Assembly (NCBI RefSeq): GCF_002245895.1
Contig: NZ_NPJZ01000001.1
Location: 4,388,501 to 4,452,500 of the forward strand
DNA from: Rhodococcus sp. OK302
GTDB taxonomy: Bacteria > Actinomycetota > Actinomycetes > Mycobacteriales > Mycobacteriaceae
Length of the DNA: 64,000 nt
Reading direction: 5' to 3'
The stretch's first letter is position 1. Each line of letters opens with the position of its first letter. Shown here piece after piece: positions 17,263 to 27,217 of this stretch. Below the pieces are notes generated by a model that made no database searches, was not told the DNA's origin, and worked only from the letters and a program-made list of their open reading frames with translations. A program made the translations under genes and the position numbers.

Positions 17263-18510
17263 ATGTCTGAACCTGAGCTCGACATCATCGTCTACGGAGC
17301 GAGCGGCTTCGTCGGAAAACTCCTGGCCGAGTATCTGGTGAAAAATGCACCTGCAGGCATCAAGATCGGTCTCGGTGGTCGCTCGCTCGAAAAGCTGGCT
17401 GAAGTCCGGGCAACGCTCGGTGCCGCTGCGGCTGAACTCCCCCTGGTCATTGCCGACGCCGACGACCCCACCGCGTTGAAGGTTCTTGCGATGCGAACCC
17501 GCGTCGTTGCCACGACCGTCGGTCCGTACGCAAAGTACGGACACGCCCTGGCTCATGCCTGCGCTGCTGCCGGCACCGACTACGTCGATCTCACCGGCGA
17601 GGTCCTCTTCCATCGGGACAGCATCGACGCCAATCACGACCTTGCGGTGTCCACCGGCGCACGCATCGTCCACTCGTGTGGATTCGATTCCATCCCTTCG
17701 GATCTGGGCGTTCACGTCCTGCACAAGTTGGTCCAAGCCGATGATGCCGGCGAGATGACCGACACCACGTTGGTCGTGACCTCACTGCGAGGCGGTATCA
17801 GCGGCGGCACCATCGATTCAGTCCGAAATCAGATCGACGTGTCGAAAGATGATGCGCGCCTGAGGAAATTGGCCGCGTCGCCGTACTCGCTGAGCCCTGA
17901 CCGTGAGCGCGAACCGGATCTCGGTCGCCAGAGCGACGTGACGGTCGTCGACGGCCGGAAGATCAGCCCTTCGTTGAAAGGATGGAAGGCGCCGTTCTTC
18001 ATGGCGTCCTACAACACCCGCGTCGTCCGGCGCAGTAACGCACTGCGGGACTGGGCCTACGGCAAGAAATTCAAGTACAGCGAGGTGATGAGCGTCGGAT
18101 CTTCCGTCATCTCACCAGTGGTTGCCGGCGGTGTGGCGCTCGGACTCGGCGCCCTGATTGCCGGGCTGGCACTTCCCCCGACGCGATTCCTCCTCGACAA
18201 GGTGCTCCCCGCGCCCGGCGAAGGTCCGAGCGAGGACGCGCAGAAGAAGGGGCATTTCACGCTCGACGTCTTCACCGTCACGACCACCGGAGCCCGGTAC
18301 CGATCACGCGTCCGCGCGCAAGGCGACCCCGGATACAGCGCAACGGCAGTGATGCTCGGCGAATCAGCGTTGAGCCTGGCAGTCGACAGTGCTGAAGACA
18401 CATCACTACCCAAGGCCGCCGGCGTCCTGACCCCGTCCACGGCGTTGGGAGATGTCCTGGTCGAGCGTCTGCGCAGCGCAGGTTTCGAAATATCGGCCAA
18501 GAAACTCTGA
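17263..18510 (+). CDS. Saccharopine-dehydrogenase-like NADP-binding oxidoreductase
   Basis: A 415-residue protein with the N-terminal Rossmann nucleotide site IIVYGASGFVGKLLAEYL, then VIADADDP, TTVGPYAKYGHALAHACAAA and DYVDLTGEV, all typical of the saccharopine dehydrogenase-like group. That group includes the mycobacterial trans-acting enoyl reductases (Rv2449c, Rv2953). A hydrophobic stretch SPVVAGGVALGLGALIAGLAL near residue 290 may anchor it to the membrane. The last third contains PGYSATAVMLGESALSLAVD and ends [20 protein letters not shown]. The exact substrate is unknown; lysine metabolism is unlikely. A decayed duplicate of its 3' end follows. Confidence 0.88.
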   Translation: MSEPELDIIVYGASGFVGKLLAEYLVKNAPAGIKIGLGGRSLEKLAEVRATLGAAAAELPLVIADADDPTALKVLAMRTRVVATTVGPYAKYGHALAHACAAAGTDYVDLTGEVLFHRDSIDANHDLAVSTGARIVHSCGFDSIPSDLGVHVLHKLVQADDAGEMTDTTLVVTSLRGGISGGTIDSVRNQIDVSKDDARLRKLAASPYSLSPDREREPDLGRQSDVTVVDGRKISPSLKGWKAPFFMASYNTRVVRRSNALRDWAYGKKFKYSEVMSVGSSVISPVVAGGVALGLGALIAGLALPPTRFLLDKVLPAPGEGPSEDAQKKGHFTLDVFTVTTTGARYRSRVRAQGDPGYSATAVMLGESALSLAVDSAEDTSLPKAAGVLTPSTALGDVLVERLRSAGFEISAKKL

Positions 18511-18527
18511 CCGGGCAACTTCGATGT

Positions 18528-18733
18528 CGGCGTCCCCGGCGACTCGGGATATAGTTCTCGGCAGTGATGCTCGGCGAATCAGTGCCGAGTACTGCTGCCA
18601 ACAACACAGAATTGCCCCGAAAACGCAGCATTACCCAACGCTGCGGACGTCCTCACCCCGGCCACAGCCGGGAGATGTCCTGGTCGAACGTCTGTGTTGT
18701 GCAGAGTTCGAGGTCCCCGCGGGCCGAGTGTGA
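18528..18733 (+). pseudogene. Decayed duplicate of the 3' end of the saccharopine-dehydrogenase-like gene
   Basis: The 200 bases after the gene repeat its terminal 190 bases imperfectly, at an offset of about 215-223. Shared blocks include CAGTGATGCTCGGCGAATCA (18347 versus 18562) and GGGAGATGTCCTGGTCGA (18447 versus 18670). The last residues still read [20 protein letters not shown] with a stop at 18733, matching the parent ending [20 protein letters not shown]. Small insertions and deletions shift the frame in the middle, and no start is present. Noncoding remnant of a tandem duplication or of a lost paralogue. Confidence 0.8.
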
Positions 18734-18839
18734 TGAATCCATCGAGGCTCTGTCCCCCCGCGAGATACTCACGAGTAACATTGATTGCGGTTCATGGCAC
18801 CCGTCGCGGTGCTCCGATTTCGGAAAAGTGAGGCTATTC

Positions 18840-21026
18840 ATGACTGAGCGCGTTCAGGTCGGCAGTCTGCAGGTTGCGAAGGTTCTCTACGACTTCGTTG
18901 TCGAGGAGGCACTTCCCGGTACCGGTGTAGACGCCGAGACGTTCTGGGCCGGCGCTGACAAGGTCATCACCGAGCTCGCCCCGAAGAACCGCGCGCTGCT
19001 TGCCAAGCGTGACGATTTGCAGGCAAAGATCGATCAGTGGCACCGCGACCACTCCGGCGCTCCCCTCGACGCCGCCGCCTACAAGGCTTTCCTGCAGGAA
19101 ATCGGATACCTCCTGCCGACGCCGGCACCGTTCTCGGTCACGACAGCAAATGTGGATACCGAAATCACGTCGACGGCCGGCCCGCAGTTGGTCGTCCCGA
19201 TTCTCAACGCGCGCTTCGCACTCAACGCGTCCAACGCCCGTTGGGGTTCGTTGTACGACGCGTTGTACGGCACCAACGCCATCTCCGAGGAGAACGGCGC
19301 CGAGAAGGGTTCGGGCTACAACAAGGTTCGCGGCGACAAAGTCATCGCCTGGGCTCGTGAATTCCTTGACGCGGCAGCACCTCTCGCGTCGGGATCGCAT
19401 GCAGATTCCACCAAGTACGCGATCGACGGCACCGACGTCAAGGTCACGCTCGCCGACGGCACCGTCACAACGCTCGCCCAGCCGGAGAAGTTCGTCGGCT
19501 ACCTCGGCGACAAGGATGCCCCCACCAGCATCTTGCTGCGGAACAACGGACTGCACGCCGAGATCCAGATCGACGCGGCCTCCCCGATCGGCAGCACGGA
19601 CGCGGCCGGCGTCAAGGATGTCGTACTCGAGTCTGCTGTCACCACGATCATGGACTTCGAGGATTCGGTCGCCGCTGTCGACGCCGACGACAAGGTTGTC
19701 GGTTACCGCAACTGGTTGGGCCTCAATCGCGGCGATCTGTCCGAGGAGATCAAGAAGGGCGCCAAGTCCTTCACCCGCACCCTCAACGGTGACCGTAAGT
19801 ACACGGCTGTCGACGGCAGCGAACTCAGCCTGCATGGCCGTTCACTCCTGTTTGTCCGCAACGTCGGACACCTCATGACCAACCCCGCAATCCTCGACGC
19901 CGAAGGCAACGAGGTCCCCGAAGGCATCCTCGACGCCTTGATCACCAGCGCCTGCGCTGTTCACGGCCTGACGATCAGCGAAGCCAACGGCCCGCACGAC
20001 AACAGCCGTACGGGCTCGATCTACATCGTCAAGCCCAAGCAGCACGGTCCCGAGGAAGTTGCCTTCACCACCGAACTGTTCGGTCGTGTCGAGCAGGTCC
20101 TCGGCTTGCCCGAGAACACGCTCAAGGTCGGCATCATGGACGAAGAGCGTCGTACGACGGTCAACCTCGCTGCCTGCATCAAGGAAGCCAGCGACCGTGT
20201 TGTGTTCATCAACACCGGCTTCCTCGACCGCACGGGCGACGAGATCCACACCTCCATGGAAGCCGGCGCGATGGTGCGCAAGGGCGAGATGAAGAAGCAG
20301 AAGTGGATCGGCGCCTACGAGGACTGGAACGTCGATACCGGCTTGGCCTGCGGCCTGCAGGGCAAGGCTCAGATCGGCAAGGGTATGTGGGCCATGACCG
20401 AACTGATGGCTGACATGCTCGAGCAGAAGATCGGCCACCCCAAGGCCGGCGCAAACACCGCGTGGGTCCCCTCGCCCACCGGCGCAACCCTGCACGCGAC
20501 GCACTACCACCGCGTCGATGTCTTCGCTGTTCAGGACGAGTTGAAGGGTAAGCCTCGCGCCACCGTCGACGACATCCTGACTATCCCGCTCGCACCCAGC
20601 ACCGACTGGACGGACGCGGAGAAGAAGGAAGAACTCGACAACAACTGCCAGTCCATCCTCGGCTACGTCGTCCGCTGGATCGACGCCGGCGTCGGCTGCT
20701 CCAAGGTTCCCGACATCCACGATGTCGCGCTCATGGAGGACCGCGCGACCCTGCGCATCTCGAGCCAGTTGCTCGCCAACTGGTTGCGTCACGGCATCGT
20801 CAGTGAGACGGACGTCGTGTCTGCACTCGAACGCATGGCACCGGTTGTCGACCGTCAGAACGACGGCGACGCCGAATACCGCAACATGGCACCGGATTTC
20901 GATTCCAACATCGCATTCCAGGCAGCCAAGGAACTGATTCTCGAGGGCGCGAAGCAGCCCAGCGGATACACGGAGCCGATCCTGCACCGTCGTCGCCGCG
21001 AGTACAAGGCCGCCAACGCCTCATAG
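18840..21026 (+). CDS. glcB: Malate synthase G
   Basis: A 728-residue cytoplasmic enzyme condensing glyoxylate with acetyl-CoA to malate, the second step of the glyoxylate bypass. It is monomeric G type by length. Characteristic stretches are [61 protein letters not shown], the metal-binding [15 protein letters not shown] and a [25 protein letters not shown] segment. ATG at 18840 gives the usual N-terminus ([18 protein letters not shown]); the frame is open further upstream across the remnant, but that extension is not conserved-looking. A hairpin follows at 21041. Glycine-derived glyoxylate links it loosely to gcvP nearby. Confidence 0.97.
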   Translation: MTERVQVGSLQVAKVLYDFVVEEALPGTGVDAETFWAGADKVITELAPKNRALLAKRDDLQAKIDQWHRDHSGAPLDAAAYKAFLQEIGYLLPTPAPFSVTTANVDTEITSTAGPQLVVPILNARFALNASNARWGSLYDALYGTNAISEENGAEKGSGYNKVRGDKVIAWAREFLDAAAPLASGSHADSTKYAIDGTDVKVTLADGTVTTLAQPEKFVGYLGDKDAPTSILLRNNGLHAEIQIDAASPIGSTDAAGVKDVVLESAVTTIMDFEDSVAAVDADDKVVGYRNWLGLNRGDLSEEIKKGAKSFTRTLNGDRKYTAVDGSELSLHGRSLLFVRNVGHLMTNPAILDAEGNEVPEGILDALITSACAVHGLTISEANGPHDNSRTGSIYIVKPKQHGPEEVAFTTELFGRVEQVLGLPENTLKVGIMDEERRTTVNLAACIKEASDRVVFINTGFLDRTGDEIHTSMEAGAMVRKGEMKKQKWIGAYEDWNVDTGLACGLQGKAQIGKGMWAMTELMADMLEQKIGHPKAGANTAWVPSPTGATLHATHYHRVDVFAVQDELKGKPRATVDDILTIPLAPSTDWTDAEKKEELDNNCQSILGYVVRWIDAGVGCSKVPDIHDVALMEDRATLRISSQLLANWLRHGIVSETDVVSALERMAPVVDRQNDGDAEYRNMAPDFDSNIAFQAAKELILEGAKQPSGYTEPILHRRRREYKAANAS

Positions 21027-21040
21027 CTCCTGACGCATTC

Positions 21041-21079
21041 CGAACGGCCTCGACACCGAAGTGGTGTCGGGGCCGTTCG
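21041..21079 (+). terminator. Terminator after glcB
   Basis: An inverted repeat of about 17 base pairs with one mismatched step (CGAACGGCC-CGACACC pairing with its complement) and a GAAGT loop, 14 bases after the glcB stop. It is followed by a short T-containing stretch, GTTTG. Confidence 0.75.
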
Positions 21080-21141
21080 CGTTTGATCATCACTAGACTG
21101 GCCTGAACACAATCTTCGAGCGACCGAGGCGGGCAAGGTAC

Positions 21142-22818
21142 GTGGGCGAACATCGCGGCGGTTCAAGCGCCAGAGGCATCAGCAAGGGACCGATCTTCGT
21201 GGTCGTACTGATAGTGCTGATCGTGGCGGGTTTTTTCGGCTGGAAAGCGCTCGGCAGTCGGATCGCCGATCAGGGCGATCAGGCTGCGGGGACGTGCGTC
21301 GAGGGTGGCAAGACGCTCGATGTCACCGCCGATCCGTCCATTGCCCCGCAGATCGAAGAACTGGGAAAGCGGTACACCCAGACCTCGCCCGTGGTTCGGG
21401 ACCACTGCATCACCATTGCCGTACACGGCGCGCCGACGCCTGCTGTCGGGGCGGCGCTTGCTGCCGGTGCCCAATCGACTTGGGATGCCGCGGCACTCGG
21501 GCCGCGACCAGGCCTGTGGGTCGCCCAGAGTTCGTTCGATACCGCGTCATTGGCCGGACAGTCGGTCATGAACGGCGAACCGCGATCGCTCGCAACGTCG
21601 CCACTCGTCCTGGCCGTCAGTCCTGATACGGCGGCCTCGTTGAAATCCGCCGGCGCTGCCTGGAAGTCGCTGCCATCGGAGTTGACGATGGCACTTCCCG
21701 TCGGCAGTACCGAAACCGTCATGTCAACGCAAGCCGTCGCCGCCGACGTGTCCGGAGCCGGAGCAGGTCCGGTCACCACTGAGCAGGCTCGCTCCAGCCC
21801 GGTAACCTCCGCGTTGACCACCCTGGCACTTCGCTTCCAGACCCTGCCGAACCCGCCGGCCACCACCGCCGACGCACTGGCAGCCTTGTCCAGCGGAGCG
21901 CCGGATACTGTCAAAGCTGTTCCCACAACAGAACAGTCGATCGCGCAATCCGCGAACCCCGCTATGACGGCGTACTCCCCGATCGGTTCTACGCCCGTCG
22001 CCGACTACCCGGCCGTCGTAGTTTCCGGCGCGGGTATCGACGAGACTTCCTCGCGCGCGGCAGCCCAATTCTCCGAGTACATGCGTGAGTCCGAGTCGTC
22101 GAAGATCTTCGTGGACTCCGGCTTTCGAGTGGAAGGTCAAACCGACCCCAATCTGGGAGCGCTGCCGCTGACGCGAATCGCATCCGCACTGGTGCCGGCC
22201 TCCGCAGAGACTGCAGCGGTTCTCGGCAATGTAGTGGCCAATCCGGTCTCGGTGCGCAGTGCAAGCATCGTGATGGACACATCGACTCCGATGGGCGTCG
22301 ACGACGGCGGTCGATCGCGACTGGCCAATATCGTCACGGCTCTCGAGGCTCAACTCGGCCGCAGTCCCGATGCGTCCGATGTCGGACTGGCCGCGTTCAC
22401 CACCACTGAGCGAGTGCTGGTTCCGGGCGCTCCCCTGTCCGCTCCCGATCATCGCGGCGCGCTCACTGCCGCCTTGAACGGGTTACGCGCCGAAGGAAAG
22501 TCCGCCAAATATCCGGCGCTGGCAGCGGCCTACAAGGCGGCTGTCGACGGGTACGACTCAGGCCGTACCAACTCGGTTCTCCTCGTCACTTCCAGTTCCA
22601 CGGACGAATCCACGATGACCCGGGCCGAATTGCTCAGCGCACTAGCCTCCGCGGGTAACCCTGCTCGCCCGGTTCAGGTGGACATTCTGGTTGTCGGTGC
22701 CGGCAGTGACATCTCTACTCTCCAAGACGTATCGGACCGGACCGGTGGAACGTTGATTCGCGTGGATTCGACCGCCGACCCCGCATTGGCCGGCGCTGTC
22801 GCGAAACTGCTGTCCTGA
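21142..22818 (+). CDS. Membrane-anchored substrate-binding and VWA domain protein
   Basis: A 558-residue protein at the position of Rv1836c. A single N-terminal membrane helix (FVVVLIVLIVAGFFGW, residues 15-30) is followed by a periplasmic-binding-like domain with recognisable pieces (TLDVTADPSIAPQIEELGKRY, SPLVLAVSPDTA). The C-terminal third is a von Willebrand factor A domain. Its metal-site motif reads VMDTSTPMG, where DxSxS would be expected, so the last Ser is a Pro; a Thr and Asp later may complete it. GTG at 21142. Probably exported and anchored, working at the cell surface. Its stop overlaps the next start (TGATG). Confidence 0.82.
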   Translation: MGEHRGGSSARGISKGPIFVVVLIVLIVAGFFGWKALGSRIADQGDQAAGTCVEGGKTLDVTADPSIAPQIEELGKRYTQTSPVVRDHCITIAVHGAPTPAVGAALAAGAQSTWDAAALGPRPGLWVAQSSFDTASLAGQSVMNGEPRSLATSPLVLAVSPDTAASLKSAGAAWKSLPSELTMALPVGSTETVMSTQAVAADVSGAGAGPVTTEQARSSPVTSALTTLALRFQTLPNPPATTADALAALSSGAPDTVKAVPTTEQSIAQSANPAMTAYSPIGSTPVADYPAVVVSGAGIDETSSRAAAQFSEYMRESESSKIFVDSGFRVEGQTDPNLGALPLTRIASALVPASAETAAVLGNVVANPVSVRSASIVMDTSTPMGVDDGGRSRLANIVTALEAQLGRSPDASDVGLAAFTTTERVLVPGAPLSAPDHRGALTAALNGLRAEGKSAKYPALAAAYKAAVDGYDSGRTNSVLLVTSSSTDESTMTRAELLSALASAGNPARPVQVDILVVGAGSDISTLQDVSDRTGGTLIRVDSTADPALAGAVAKLLS

Positions 22819-23966
22819 TGGCGCGTCTCGCTGTATTTGCAGTAGTTCTTGCCCTCTTGACCTGGTTCCTGCACCGCAGGCTTGTCCGCGCCACCGGGAT
22901 GCCGACGCGCTGGGCTCGCATCACCGATGCCCTGTTGGTGCTGTTGGGTCTGCTGACGCTTATCGGGATGGGCAGCGGCGAACTCTTCCCGACGTCGTGG
23001 GCACGCCCGGTCGGATTTCTCGGCTGGGTCTGGTTGGCGTCGTGGCTGTATCTGATCCCGGGATTACTGATTATCGGATTGATCGCCGGGATCAACCACC
23101 TGGTACGCAAACGCAGTGGTCAATCCACCGAGGTAGATCCGGCCAAGCGTCGCACCTTGCAGTTGGCCACGGCAGCAGTAACTCTCGCTGCTTTCGGAAC
23201 CGCTGGATACGGAGTACTCGAGGCGTCGAATCCCCGGGTCACCCGTGTGCGCGTGCCACTCGCGCGTCTACCGGAAGCTTTCGACGGTTATCGGATCGCC
23301 CTGATCACGGACCTGCATGTCGGTCCGGCGCGTGGAGTTGATTTCACTCGCAAGGTCGTCGACCTGGTGAATGCTCAAGACGTGGACTTGATCGCGATCG
23401 CCGGCGATCTGGTGGACGGCACCGTCGCCAAGGTCGCTCCGGATCTTGCACCCCTCGCTGATCTCCGCGCGCCGGACGGAATCTTCGGGGTTAGCGGCAA
23501 TCACGAGTTCTACGCCGACGACGGCGGAAAATGGCTCGCCGTGTGGGACAGCTTGGGAGTCACCACACTTCGCAACAGTCGATCCTCGATCGAGCGCGGC
23601 GGGGCCTCAATCGATATCGTGGGAATTCACGACTACACGTCGCCCGAACCGTATGAACCGAACCTCGGCACAGCCCTGGAGGGCCGCAACCCCGAAACGT
23701 TTGCCCTGCTCCTGGCGCACGAACCGCGTCAAGCGATTGAAGCATCCGAGCTGGGAATCGACCTACAACTGTCCGGCCACACTCACGACGGGCAGATGTG
23801 GCCGCTGCGTTATCTTGTTCCGCTGCAACAACCTTCGGTGCACGGCCTGGACAAGATCGGTAATACCGTTCTGTACACGACCCGCGGTGCCGGAGCGTGG
23901 GGACCACCGGTGCGGGTGGGCGCACCGCCGGAGATCACCGTTCTCGAACTGATTCGCGAACCGTGA
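22818..23966 (+). CDS. Membrane-associated metallophosphoesterase
   Basis: A 382-residue protein. The first 110 residues contain about three to four hydrophobic helices and a basic segment (KRRTLQLATAAVTLAAFGTAGYGV, possibly TAT-like). The calcineurin-type phosphoesterase domain follows: ALITDLHVGP (DxH), IAGDLVDGTV (GDxxD), VSGNHEFYAD (GNHE), LLLAHEP, and LSGHTHDGQMWP. All metal ligands are in place, so it should be an active extracytoplasmic phosphatase of the YkuE/YaeI kind, some of which act on lipids such as UDP-diacylglucosamine. Substrate unknown. Coupled to the VWA gene. Confidence 0.9.
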   Translation: MARLAVFAVVLALLTWFLHRRLVRATGMPTRWARITDALLVLLGLLTLIGMGSGELFPTSWARPVGFLGWVWLASWLYLIPGLLIIGLIAGINHLVRKRSGQSTEVDPAKRRTLQLATAAVTLAAFGTAGYGVLEASNPRVTRVRVPLARLPEAFDGYRIALITDLHVGPARGVDFTRKVVDLVNAQDVDLIAIAGDLVDGTVAKVAPDLAPLADLRAPDGIFGVSGNHEFYADDGGKWLAVWDSLGVTTLRNSRSSIERGGASIDIVGIHDYTSPEPYEPNLGTALEGRNPETFALLLAHEPRQAIEASELGIDLQLSGHTHDGQMWPLRYLVPLQQPSVHGLDKIGNTVLYTTRGAGAWGPPVRVGAPPEITVLELIREP

Positions 23967-23987
23967 CCTCCAGCGGCGGGTGAAAAA

Positions 23988-26846
23988 CTAGTTACCCGCG
24001 AACGCTTCGATCGGCGGGCATGAGCAGACCAGGTTGCGGTCGCCATGCGCACCGTCGATACGACGCACTGCCGGCCATACCTTGGGCCGAGCCTTACCAC
24101 GCGGGAACACTGCGATCTCGCGCGAGTAGGGGTGATCCCACTCGGCTGCAATGCTTCCGGCGGTGTGCGGCGCACCGCGCAGTGGGTTGTCCTCGACGGT
24201 CCATTCGCCGGCTGCGACGCGATCGATCTCGCCGCGAATGGCAATCATCGCTTCGCAGAACTCGTCGATTTCTTCGAGGTTTTCGCTCTCGGTGGGCTCG
24301 ACCATGAGGGTGCCGACCACGGGGAAGCTCATGGTCGGGGCATGGAAACCGTAGTCGGCCAGACGCTTTGCGACGTCGTCGACGGTAACTCCGGTGTCCT
24401 TGGTCAGACCGCGCAGGTCGAGGATGCACTCGTGCGCGACCATGCCGTTTTCGCCGGTGTAGAGCACCGGGAAGTACTCGTCGAGACGACGGGCGATGTA
24501 GTTGGCGGACGCGATAGCCGTCAGGCTCGCGCGGCGCAGGCCCTGCGCTCCCATCATTCGGATGTAAGTCCAGGTGATGGGCAGGATGGATGCGCTGCCG
24601 TACGGCGCGGCGGAGATTGTGCCCCGGCCGCCCAGTTCCGGCGCCATGGGATGTCCGGGCATGAACGGTGCGAGGTGTGAACGAACACCGATCGGTCCGA
24701 CGCCGGGGCCACCGCCGCCGTGCGGGATGCAGAAAGTCTTGTGCAGGTTCAGATGGCTGACGTCGCCGCCGAAACGACCCGGACGGGCAAGGCCGACAAG
24801 AGCATTGAGGTTGGCACCGTCGACGTATACCTGTCCGCCGGCGTCGTGCACCGCTGCGCAGATGTCGGAGATCTCGTGCTCGTACACACCGTGGGTGGAC
24901 GGGTACGTGATCATGATCGCGGCGAGACGCTCAGCGTGATCAGCAATCTTGGCACGCAGATCGTCGACGTCGACATCGCCGTTGGGACGGCACGCGACAA
25001 CCTCGACGCGCATTCCTGCCATGACGGCGGATGCGGCGTTGGTGCCGTGGGCGCTGGACGGGATCAGGCAGGTGTCGCGGTGATCGTCGCCGCGACTGAG
25101 GTGGTAGTTGCGGATCGCGAGCAGACCCGCGTACTCCCCCTGACTGCCCGCGTTGGGCTGCAGGCTCACATTGTCGTAACCGGTGACCGCAACCAGCCAG
25201 TCTTCGAGATCCTTGATGATCTTGAGCAGTCCGGGTGCGTCGGAAGTGGGCGCAAACGGGTGAATGGCATTGAATGCGGGCCAGGTGATGGATTCCATCT
25301 CGGCGGTCGCGTTGAGCTTCATGGTGCAGGATCCCAGTGGGATCATGCTGCGGTCGAGCGCAATGTCCTTGTCGGACAACGCACGCAGGTAGCGAAGCAT
25401 CGCTGTTTCCGTACGGTAACGGGTGAATGCCTCATGCTGCAGGTAGTCCGACGTACGCTCCTGAGCGACCGGAACGGAGTTACCTTCGGCGTCGATGGCA
25501 ACAACGGCGTCGTCGATTCCGAATGCGTCGAGGACTGCGAGGACGTGATCGGCAGTGGTTGCTTCGTCGCAGGAGATTCCGACGTGGTCGGCGTCGACCA
25601 GTCGCAGGTTGATGCCGGATTCCTTGGCAGCAGCCACGACATCGGCAGCCTTGCCCGGGACCTGCGCCAGAACGGTGTCGAAGAACGAATCGTGAACGAC
25701 GGTCACGCCGCCCTCACGCAGGCCGGTGGCCAGTGCATTCGCCTGCGCAGCGACGCGCAACGCAATCGCCTTGAGACCCTCGGCGCCGTGGTAGCTCGCG
25801 TACATTGCAGCGAGGATGGCGAGGAGCACCTGAGCGGTACAGATGTTGGACGTCGCCTTTTCGCGACGGATGTGCTGCTCACGGGTCTGCAGCGCGAGGC
25901 GGTATGCCTTGTCGCCGTCGGCGTCGATGGAGACACCGACCAAACGACCGGGCAGCTGACGGGCATGCTTGGCGTGCACGGCCAAGTAGCCGGCGTGCGG
26001 TCCGCCGTAACCCATGGGAACACCGAAACGCTGGGTTGTGCCGAAGCACGCGTCCGCGCCGAGTTCACCGGGCGAGGTAATCAACGTCATCGCGAGAAGA
26101 TCGGCGCCGACGGCAACCAGTGCGCCGCGCTCGTGAGCCTCGGCGATAATCGCGGTGTAGTCGACGACGCGGCCCGATGCACCCGGGATCTGAGCGATGA
26201 TTCCGAAGAACTCACCTTCGGGCAGGCCCTGGGTGAGGTCGGCGGAGACAATTTCGATGCCGAGAGGCTCGGCGCGCGTCTCGATGACGGCCAACGTCTG
26301 CGGGTAGATGTCGGCGTCGACAACACATCGGGGCGACTTGCTGCGGTTCGCGCGGCGAAGCAACGTCATGGCTTCAGCTGCTGCGGTGGCTTCGTCGAGC
26401 ATCGACGAGTTTGCAAGTTCCATGCCCGACAGGTCGGACACCATCGTCTGGAAGTTGAGGAGGGCTTCGAGGCGGCCCTGGCTGATCTCGGGCTGATACG
26501 GCGTGTACGCGGTGTACCAGGCCGGGTTTTCGATGATGTTGCGCAGCAACACCGGCGGGGTGAGCGTGTCGAAGTAGCCGAGGCCGATCATCGAGGTGGC
26601 CACGGTGTTCTGAGCGGCGAGGGCCGTCAGCTCTGCGAGAGCTTCATGCTCACCGACGGGAAGCGGAAGCGCGTCGAGCCCATCGGCAATTCCGCCGGGA
26701 GCTGCGTCGAGAATGACGGAAGGTACGGCCTTGGTGGCGAGATCGTCGAGAGAATCGACCCCGATCAGTTCAAGGATGCGCGCGAGTTCCGCGGCGTTCG
26801 GACCGACATGGCGGTCGGCAAAAATACGGCTTGCAGCGTCGATCAC
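23988..26846 (-). CDS. gcvP: Glycine dehydrogenase (decarboxylating), P protein
   Basis: A 952-residue PLP enzyme, the P protein of the glycine cleavage system, which decarboxylates glycine and passes the aminomethyl group to lipoylated GcvH. Both homologous halves are present: an N-terminal half with [20 protein letters not shown], and a C-terminal half with the PLP lysine in [21 protein letters not shown] at 26846 has GGGAG just upstream and gives the normal family start ([15 protein letters not shown]). A longer open frame to 27092 would cover the riboswitch and is not coding. Expression should be switched on by glycine through the aptamers at 26930-27139. gcvH is nearby on the same strand, but gcvT is not in the window. 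Confidence 0.97.
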   Translation of the reverse strand: MIDAASRIFADRHVGPNAAELARILELIGVDSLDDLATKAVPSVILDAAPGGIADGLDALPLPVGEHEALAELTALAAQNTVATSMIGLGYFDTLTPPVLLRNIIENPAWYTAYTPYQPEISQGRLEALLNFQTMVSDLSGMELANSSMLDEATAAAEAMTLLRRANRSKSPRCVVDADIYPQTLAVIETRAEPLGIEIVSADLTQGLPEGEFFGIIAQIPGASGRVVDYTAIIAEAHERGALVAVGADLLAMTLITSPGELGADACFGTTQRFGVPMGYGGPHAGYLAVHAKHARQLPGRLVGVSIDADGDKAYRLALQTREQHIRREKATSNICTAQVLLAILAAMYASYHGAEGLKAIALRVAAQANALATGLREGGVTVVHDSFFDTVLAQVPGKAADVVAAAKESGINLRLVDADHVGISCDEATTADHVLAVLDAFGIDDAVVAIDAEGNSVPVAQERTSDYLQHEAFTRYRTETAMLRYLRALSDKDIALDRSMIPLGSCTMKLNATAEMESITWPAFNAIHPFAPTSDAPGLLKIIKDLEDWLVAVTGYDNVSLQPNAGSQGEYAGLLAIRNYHLSRGDDHRDTCLIPSSAHGTNAASAVMAGMRVEVVACRPNGDVDVDDLRAKIADHAERLAAIMITYPSTHGVYEHEISDICAAVHDAGGQVYVDGANLNALVGLARPGRFGGDVSHLNLHKTFCIPHGGGGPGVGPIGVRSHLAPFMPGHPMAPELGGRGTISAAPYGSASILPITWTYIRMMGAQGLRRASLTAIASANYIARRLDEYFPVLYTGENGMVAHECILDLRGLTKDTGVTVDDVAKRLADYGFHAPTMSFPVVGTLMVEPTESENLEEIDEFCEAMIAIRGEIDRVAAGEWTVEDNPLRGAPHTAGSIAAEWDHPYSREIAVFPRGKARPKVWPAVRRIDGAHGDRNLVCSCPPIEAFAGN

Positions 26847-26929
26847 GACAACTCCCAGACAGATCGGAGGATCAGGACACACACCTATGGCGGTGCGTTC
26901 CTCCCCCTCTGTCGCATGCTCGATAAACC

Positions 26930-27139
26930 GAGCGCCTGAGAGATTCGGTAGTGATCCACAAACTCGGGGATTACAGCCTTTCCCCGTCGGCGGGTGGGTT
27001 ATCCCACCGCTTTCCAGAGGCGTCGGAGCCCGTACGGTCCTTTGTGCCTGAGAGATTGACGGGGAGGTATTGCTCCTTCGGCGCCCGAGCACTGTTCACA
27101 GCAAAAACTGTGAGGCAATACCCGAGGCTCTCCCGTACG
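26930..27139 (-). ncRNA. Tandem glycine riboswitch in the gcvP leader
   Basis: Read on the minus strand, the leader holds two glycine aptamers in series. Aptamer 1 begins GGGAGAGCC, has GCGCCGAAGGAGCAA and ends AATCTCTCAGGCACAAAGGACC. Aptamer 2 has CCCGCCGACGGGGAAAGGC and ends AATCTCTCAGGCGC. Two copies of the CTCTCAGGC strand and two of the GCCGA core, 80-110 bases apart, are the hallmark of the cooperative double-aptamer form. About 85 bases remain between the second aptamer and the gcvP start for an expression platform. Confidence 0.93.
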
Positions 27140-27156
27140 CCGGCGACGCGAGGCCC

Positions 27157-27186
27157 AGTCTAGTTGACTGATCGACCTCGAGTCAC
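27157..27186 (-). promoter_or_regulatory. Likely promoter of the riboswitch-gcvP transcript
   Basis: On the minus strand GTGACT (27186-27181), then an 18-base spacer, then TAGACT (27162-27157). Each hexamer matches four of six SigA consensus bases. The predicted start falls about ten bases before the first aptamer. Confidence 0.5.
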
Positions 27187-27217
27187 CGTGATCTTGTCCG
27201 AATTGGTGTGACGATGG

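Noticed and set aside
19842..20987. A 381-residue minus-strand frame
   Set aside because: Antisense of malate synthase G.
24720..26939. A 739-residue plus-strand frame
   Set aside because: Antisense shadow of gcvP; GC-rich codon bias leaves the complementary frame open.
26847..27092. N-terminal extension of gcvP by about 82 residues
   Set aside because: It covers the second and part of the first glycine aptamer and is not conserved as protein.
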